Part shown: one piece after another, positions 58,546 through 64,000 of the stretch
Layout of the letters: each line of letters opens with the position of its first letter
How positions within the stretch are numbered: the stretch's first letter is position 1
Assembly: GCA_026874595.1 (NCBI GenBank)
Contig: CM049314.1
Location: forward strand, 62,105,300 to 62,169,299
DNA length: 64,000 bases
Direction: 5' to 3'
Source: Sipunculus nudus
Lineage: Eukaryota; Annelida; Sipuncula; Golfingiida; Sipunculidae
The notes under the pieces: generated by a model
The model's database searches: none
Seen by the model: the letters and a program-made list of their open reading frames with translations, nothing else
Told to the model about the DNA's origin: nothing
Translations under genes and position numbers: made by a program

Positions 58546-59536
58546 GTTACATAGTCCGAAACCGGAACGGATTTCTGCAGATGTACATATATGTAGTTAA
58601 GTTTGCATTAAAAATGGAGCGGTCACCTCCACCAAAAAAAAAAATATTAGAAAAGGTGAGCAAAATATTTGCAGATCTGTCATGGATACTGAAGCATCCA
58701 ATATACACTTTTATTTAAATAATGCAAAGGAAATTTTCCATCATGGTATTCTACTTTCTGTGACTGTTGTGACAACAGCATTTCATTAACCCCCGAAATA
58801 AGGCCCCACTTATATGTCACCCCCAATTATCATTAGGATAATGAAAGAAAAAACACAGAACTTCTAAATTGGAATACTAACGAAATGGCCAATACAGATC
58901 TATACCTATGTTACCTTGAAATTGAAAGAAGGGGGCTCATTTAAATGTAATGCTACCAATCACATTATGTAAAGTGCATCCTTAAAATCTTCTGTCTTTA
59001 TATTGTACCGAAGTCCACAACTACTGTTTCCTATCTTCATGACCGGATAATCCGATTTGATCATTTCGTGTCTTTGGACATTTATCCCACTGTTACCTTC
59101 GGAAAATGAGTGATTAATCAGGGAAATTTATGTGTATATAATGACCCAAACAGATAAATCCTCTCATAGTTTAAGAACTTGAGTTGTTTGCCTTGAAGTA
59201 GAGTGGGCATCTTTACCCCTCCTTAATTATATATATATATTCCCTAATATATAACACCTCATATATTTGATATTTGGAATACTAAAATAAACGTTCAAGA
59301 AATTTTTTTTTGACCAAAGATTACATGTATTGTTTTTGCTCCCCGGGATGTAAAATACAAAAAAGCCAAGTACCATCCATGCAGAAAAAGATACATGCAC
59401 GATCACTGCACAATGTATCTTTTGTTCTATATTTTTTTAATGATGATTATAAAACTTCCATTTTTCTCTATTTTTGTGCATTTGCTCTGATGACTGATGT
59501 TCCGTGTGTGTATAAAACATGAATAAGATGCATAAT
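58546..59536. other. Non-coding spacer
   Basis: Short open frames without recognisable features. Confidence 0.4.
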
Positions 59537-59782
59537 CTATTTTCCTATGGCGTGTCCCTTTTCGTAAACCATTGACACCCAGTCTTTTTCCGGAGTGGTA
59601 GTGCCTATTTTAAGAAATACTTCGATGTCATCATGAAAAAAATTTGCTTTTGCTTGCATGTGACAGAACGAGTTCCATGAGGCATGAACCGGAGCACGAT
59701 ATATATGGTGAACTCCATGGGTAGCGCTGTGTCCAGAGGTGGCTGACAAGTCCGCTTCGGGCACTGGCCCTGGTACATGCAT
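59537..59782 (-). CDS. Weak minus-strand ORF, unknown
   Basis: The frame reads MHVPGPVPEADLSATSGHSA, then APVHASWNSFCHMQAKANFF and EVFLKIGTTTPEKDWVSMVY, ending GHAIGK and a stop. Composition looks protein-like, with balanced charge and few low-complexity runs, and 'cag' words upstream could be acceptors. No domain is recognised. It could be a terminal exon or chance. Confidence 0.2.
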   Translation of the reverse strand: MHVPGPVPEADLSATSGHSATHGVHHIYRAPVHASWNSFCHMQAKANFFHDDIEVFLKIGTTTPEKDWVSMVYEKGHAIGK

Positions 59783-61615
59783 TACAAACGTCTTTAATCA
59801 GCTATTAATGTGTTAGTAGTGTTTGACTTTTGCGTTGTTCTTCCACAGAGCGATTTGCCTCTAAGAATTGACGGCCTACACTAATGTAGCTGCGCCAGGT
59901 TGGACGCTCCTGTGTAGTGGTTTTCCATGTGGACAGCTCGACGTTAAGACTTCAACGAGATTTTCGAGATGGCTGGGAAGCAGTTCTTCTGTTCCCCGTT
60001 GGAGATATACCCATATTTTGTATATATACATATGATTCTCACTGGGCATGGACGTGAGTAAAGTGAAAAGTTCTGAAATCATTGAAATGAATGATTTTTC
60101 TGGGCCTTGGACCTAGTGAAGTAAATGATTCTCTTGGGGCATAGACAAGTGAAGTTAAAACCACAGTGATTTTTTCCACGAATAAAATAGAACGACACAC
60201 AAATTTCATGCTTAAAATCACCAGATGGCCATTGGGCTTGTTTGAATGAAATGGTTGTTATTACTAACCAAACCACGTACCAGTCTATTAGTTATACGTG
60301 ATAATCAGATAACTAGAACAATCGCGGCGGTTACTGTAATTTTCCCTTATATCGATTAATGTTTAGCCAATAAGCACGTCAAATGATTTAACCAAATGTC
60401 GATCAGGGACGGGCTGCTAGGCCTACGTTTGAATCATTCAAGGACAAGAGAATAAGTGAAGGGGCCATGCTCTGACTGCCCGGACTGCCTAATTTTACTT
60501 ACGGAAAAGCCTATTCATTGGTCAGTCAACTTATAGATAAGAGGAACGGTAGGTAGGTCTGATATCTTACAAGGTTACCACGGCGTCTGCATTTTACCTC
60601 CTGTTAATAAACGGTCCTTTTTGAAACCTTAGAGTCTTCATAATTGTAAATAAAATAAAATTAATAGTTCTCTAGCATGGTAATTGGCGATGCTTTGAAA
60701 CACAGGCAAAGAAATTTGCTTCCTAGAAAACATAAAATCAAGATGTTCTCTTAAGACGTCTAATAAGAATAAGAATGTACAAAAACCGTCATTAGGATTG
60801 CTGTCACCACCTATTGCAAATGCACATTTCCTTTAACTGTAGTAGTGGACAGAATTCACTTTAATGGAAAGTAAGGATGGAATAAAGAAGATAATTAGTA
60901 ATTTTTCAAGTTAATTAGGCCTTGATCTAATCAGACTTGAATTACACATCTTACACCAAAATTAACCATCACATTATTCTTATACTTCCAAAGAATTAAA
61001 CTTCATTATCTACAAGTCGAGGTTCTGACTTGATAATAAATGCTTCTGTATCCAGATAATTATGAAGCCACTGATTATCATGTACTCAGATGTATACTAC
61101 TGTATGCTGCCTATATTGTTTCATGGGCTAGTTTCTCTGGGAGGGCGATGAGGCGGTCAAGAGGCCATGCCCCCCCCCCAATATTTCGGGATGGAGTTCA
61201 AATTAGTAGTTCCCAATGTCCCCTTACCTTTTTAGGGTGGGTGATTAACATAAAATTGTTACATTTCGAGATAATTTCATCTATCAGTTTATAATTTTCC
61301 TCGATAAAAATTCTGTTATGCACCTCATAATGAGAAAATACAGGATTTAAGATGTGTTAGTTCTCTCATTGAAATCTCATCAATGTTAGCCCGAAAATTA
61401 TTTTTATATGGGGAAAATATAAGCTTCAGTATGTGGCAGGACTGAAGTGATTATGCTATTCTGAGAGAGGATGTAGTCCTGTTTGTCTCAAGGGCGGGAG
61501 ACTTTATGACCAAGTGTCCTGTATACGGAGAGGTCTTTTATATATCTGTCGGTACTACCATGGATTTCTCAAAGTGGTGTGATTCTCGAGTCATGTCCTG
61601 GACTCGGACTTGTAA
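59783..61615. other. Non-coding spacer
   Basis: No gene supported. Two overlapping minus-strand frames at 59.88-60.28 kb show no family features. Confidence 0.4.
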
Positions 61616-62050
61616 ATGTGGATGGGATAACTGCAGCTAAGATATGCATTTGTGAACAGGATAACTACTGGTATGATATGAATTTGTGAATGGGATAAAT
61701 GCTGGTATGATATGAATTTGTGAATGGGATAACTGCTGGTATGATAAGAATTTGGGAATGGGATAACTGCTGCTACGATATGAATTTGTGAATTGGATAA
61801 CTGCTGGTATATGAATTTGTGAATGGGATAACAGCCGGTATGATATGAATTTGTGAATGGGATAACTGCTGGTATACGAATTTGGGAATGGGATAACTGC
61901 CGGTATGATATGAATTTGTGAATGGGATAACTGCTAGTATGATATGAATTTGTGAATGGGATAACTGCTGGCATGATATGAATTTGTGAATGGCCTATTT
62001 GCTGGCATGATATGAATTTGTGAATGGGATAACTGCTCGCATGATATGCT
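61616..62050. repeat. 34-bp minisatellite, about 13 copies
   Basis: The unit is gaatttgtgaatgggataac followed by tgctggtatgatat. Copies vary from 31 to 37 bases; some have lost 'atg'. Because 34 and 31 are not multiples of three but alternate, a minus-strand frame of 127 codons stays open through it. This is not a gene. Confidence 0.9.
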
Positions 62051-62549
62051 CATGTTTGTAAAGGATGTTGCAGTTTAGTGCAATGGTCGGCCTCTCCTTC
62101 GGGGTTTGACTGAATATATATATATATATATATTCATTTTGCAGCATTGAGTCACCAAATAACACCTACATATGATCATTATAACATTATTGTGTTTAGA
62201 CTCCATTGCGATCAAAATTGTCCGAAAGGATGAGCATTTACTGTGAAGAAAATGAGATATGGCGTCTTCTCCACGGGTTCCTGGAATCTTCCATCTTGGA
62301 ATAAAAAAGGCATAAAAACATTCACAGACGCAGATTTAGGTGATATATTGATGCAGTTTGATACATATTAAATAATTACCCATATACTATTATAGAAGAA
62401 TGAAATTCAAACACAGAACGAGCATAGTAGCTTCACATATTAATTGTCCTGGCCTATCCGCATGTCAACTCACACCGCACTGTATTTTAGCGCTAGATAG
62501 CTATGCCATACATACTGTAGTAAGTTAGCAGCGAGCAGCCAGCTGTGGA
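62051..62549. other. Spacer with similarity to 3.2-3.9 kb
   Basis: Contains a short TA run (62113-62132) and the blocks shared with 3.2-3.9 kb. Confidence 0.4.
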
Positions 62550-62900
62550 TTTATATGTCACGTGACCGTGTGTCCGCATGAATACACAAGGTTGATTTTT
62601 AGTTCCGCTTCATTGCTTACCGCGGGCATGCAGTTAACAACGATTCCTTGTGGAATACGCACACACTCTGAGTCAGGTTCTTTTTAACTCAGGTGCCATT
62701 TCCCCCATACAGACATCACTACACAAAAACCGCAACACTGGTGATGCTATTATAACAAAGGCTGAAATTCCGCACGTCATGTTCATGCCTGTAACGGACA
62801 TATTTCTCAGTCTGAGTGCGTGTCGTCATGTGTTCAAGCTGGTCAGCAGGTAATACAGTGACGTTTATTCTTCATAACAGGTTGTCTTTAATACGACTGC
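62550..62900 (+). repeat. Duplicated segment, copy 1
   Basis: Matches 63640-64000 at roughly 80-85 percent by eye. Shared words include aacactggtgatgctattat, ggacatatttctcagtctga and agctggtcagcaggtaatac. The cagcag|gtaata junction looks like a splice donor, so it could be a duplicated exon end. Copy 1 has an open frame of 67 codons, but indels shift the frame in copy 2, which argues against coding. Confidence 0.7.
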
Positions 62901-63298
62901 ATGATTATCGGGAAAAAAATAACTCATAGGCAGGGCTTAATAGCATATTTTCAAAATTTAACTACCGCTGGACCAATGAAAGTCGGATGACATTTTTATG
63001 ATGATTTTAGCAAACAGACTACATTTTTACTTATTTGCCTTGAGTATCTTGCTGCAGCTCGTAATCAACGTATACATACTAAAGTCATTATGACATTAAT
63101 TTCTGTGCGATGAAGATTATAGTGAAATTTTACTACATGTATTAGGTATTATATTATCATCCAATCACTGTCATTAATATCAATACACCGGAACAGTAAT
63201 GTTCTTGAGACTGCTTTGTTTGTCAAAATAAGTCCTTTTGTAGAATAAAAAATCACAAATTTCAGGACACGAGGAAAAACCATAAGAACATTGGATAT
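62901..63298. other. Spacer between duplicated segments
   Basis: Nothing recognised. Confidence 0.4.
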
Positions 63299-63300
63299 TG

Positions 63301-63361
<61 letters not shown>
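63299..63361. repeat. (TA)n microsatellite
   Basis: A pure TA run of about 31 dinucleotides. Confidence 0.95.
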
Positions 63362-63365
<4 letters not shown>

Positions 63366-63494
63366 TCAGTGCACTTTCTTCTGGGAAACATCGGGTTTTG
63401 GCAAACATCGTCAATAGAAGAAGCAGGCCAAATATAGGTCATGAATTACGTCCAGTCGGTACCATACAACCGCAGTATATACTTACCGTACACT

Positions 63495-64000
63495 AATGTA
63501 TGAATGGGATAATTGCTGATACTGTACGCTTAATAAGATTGTAAATGATGTTGCTGGATAGTGCTAAGATTAGTTTCTCTTAAGGGGTTCATCCGACTGA
63601 ACGGCCCGAGTGCATGTGCAGCTAGCTGCCTGCTGCAAATGCGTCAATTTACCGTGCGTCTGCATGAATAAACGTCATTCACTGTCAGTTCCGGTTCACA
63701 ATTTACCGAAGGCATAAACAACGATACCTTCGGAAATATGCACGCACTTTGAGTCAGATTCGTTTTAACTTGGTGCCAGGTTCCCATATAGCTGACATCA
63801 CTACAAAGAAACTGCAACACTGGTGATGCTATTATAATAAAGGACGGAAATTCCGCATGTCATTGTCATGCCTGTTACGGACGTATTTCTCAGTCTGAGA
63901 GTGAGTCGCCATGTGTTCCAGCTTCCAGCTGGTCAGCAGGTAATACAGTGACATTTATTCTTCATAGCAGATTGTGATACGACCACATAGTTATCGGAAA
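63495..64000 (+). repeat. Duplicated segment, copy 2 (runs off the window)
   Basis: Starts with one isolated unit of the 34-bp minisatellite (gaatgggataattgctgata), then matches 62.03-62.90 kb to the window edge. The whole block, including one minisatellite unit, was therefore duplicated. Confidence 0.7.

Noticed and set aside
61591-61974. A 127-codon minus-strand frame with repeated HSQIHI/PFTNSYHT text
   Set aside because: It is the translation of the 34-bp minisatellite. Unit-length changes and the absence of gene signals argue against a protein.

Overview
This is eukaryotic, intron-rich, AT-rich DNA with little coding content. It is probably from a lophotrochozoan, most likely a mollusc such as a bivalve. 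The reasons are a divergent Cys-loop (nicotinic acetylcholine receptor-like) channel subunit without the vicinal cysteines, long introns, (TA)n microsatellites, tRNA-derived SINEs, and degenerate L1-type and other non-LTR retrotransposons. The species is an inference; no search was run.

Layout. 1-12 kb holds repeats: a small inverted-repeat element (594-1042), a candidate 2-kb element marked by a recurring gggtaatatcggacac motif with a perfect 21-bp hairpin, and a decayed hAT-like transposase. 12-20 kb holds a possible promoter and signal-peptide exon (11.4-12.3 kb), a deleted reverse-transcriptase fragment, a 32-bp palindromic minisatellite, an array of about eleven ~155-bp repeats, a Tigger/pogo-like end and two SINE copies. 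21.2-22.1 kb holds the last three exons of an unrecognised minus-strand gene whose splice phases agree. 22.6-25.3 kb is a minus-strand L1-type LINE with endonuclease and reverse transcriptase.

25.7-56.2 kb is the main structure: a tandem array of four long units (one of about 6.07 kb, three of 6.90-6.94 kb) followed by rearranged partial copies. Each long unit carries a copy of one 110-base exon of the Cys-loop receptor on the plus strand (start of the ligand-binding domain, loops D to A). It also carries a minus-strand LINE ORF1 remnant, a ~1.1-kb inverted-repeat DNA element with a SINE inside it, and two minus-strand reading frames, one beginning with a signal-peptide-like stretch. Right of the array the single-copy rest of the receptor follows: 56405-56946 (Cys-loop, M1, M2) and about 57480-57849 (M3, M4, stop). 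The exon copies start in phase 0 and end in phase 2, which fits the downstream exon exactly. At 110 bases, two copies in one transcript would break the frame. The array is therefore either a set of mutually exclusive exons or a duplicated exon of which only one copy is used.

57.9-64 kb holds a SINE, a weak minus-strand ORF, a 34-bp minisatellite and a duplicated ~350-bp segment (62.55 and 63.64 kb), whose left flank resembles sequence at 3.2-3.9 kb. The receptor's N-terminal exons were not found, apart from the weak signal-peptide candidate at 12.2 kb.
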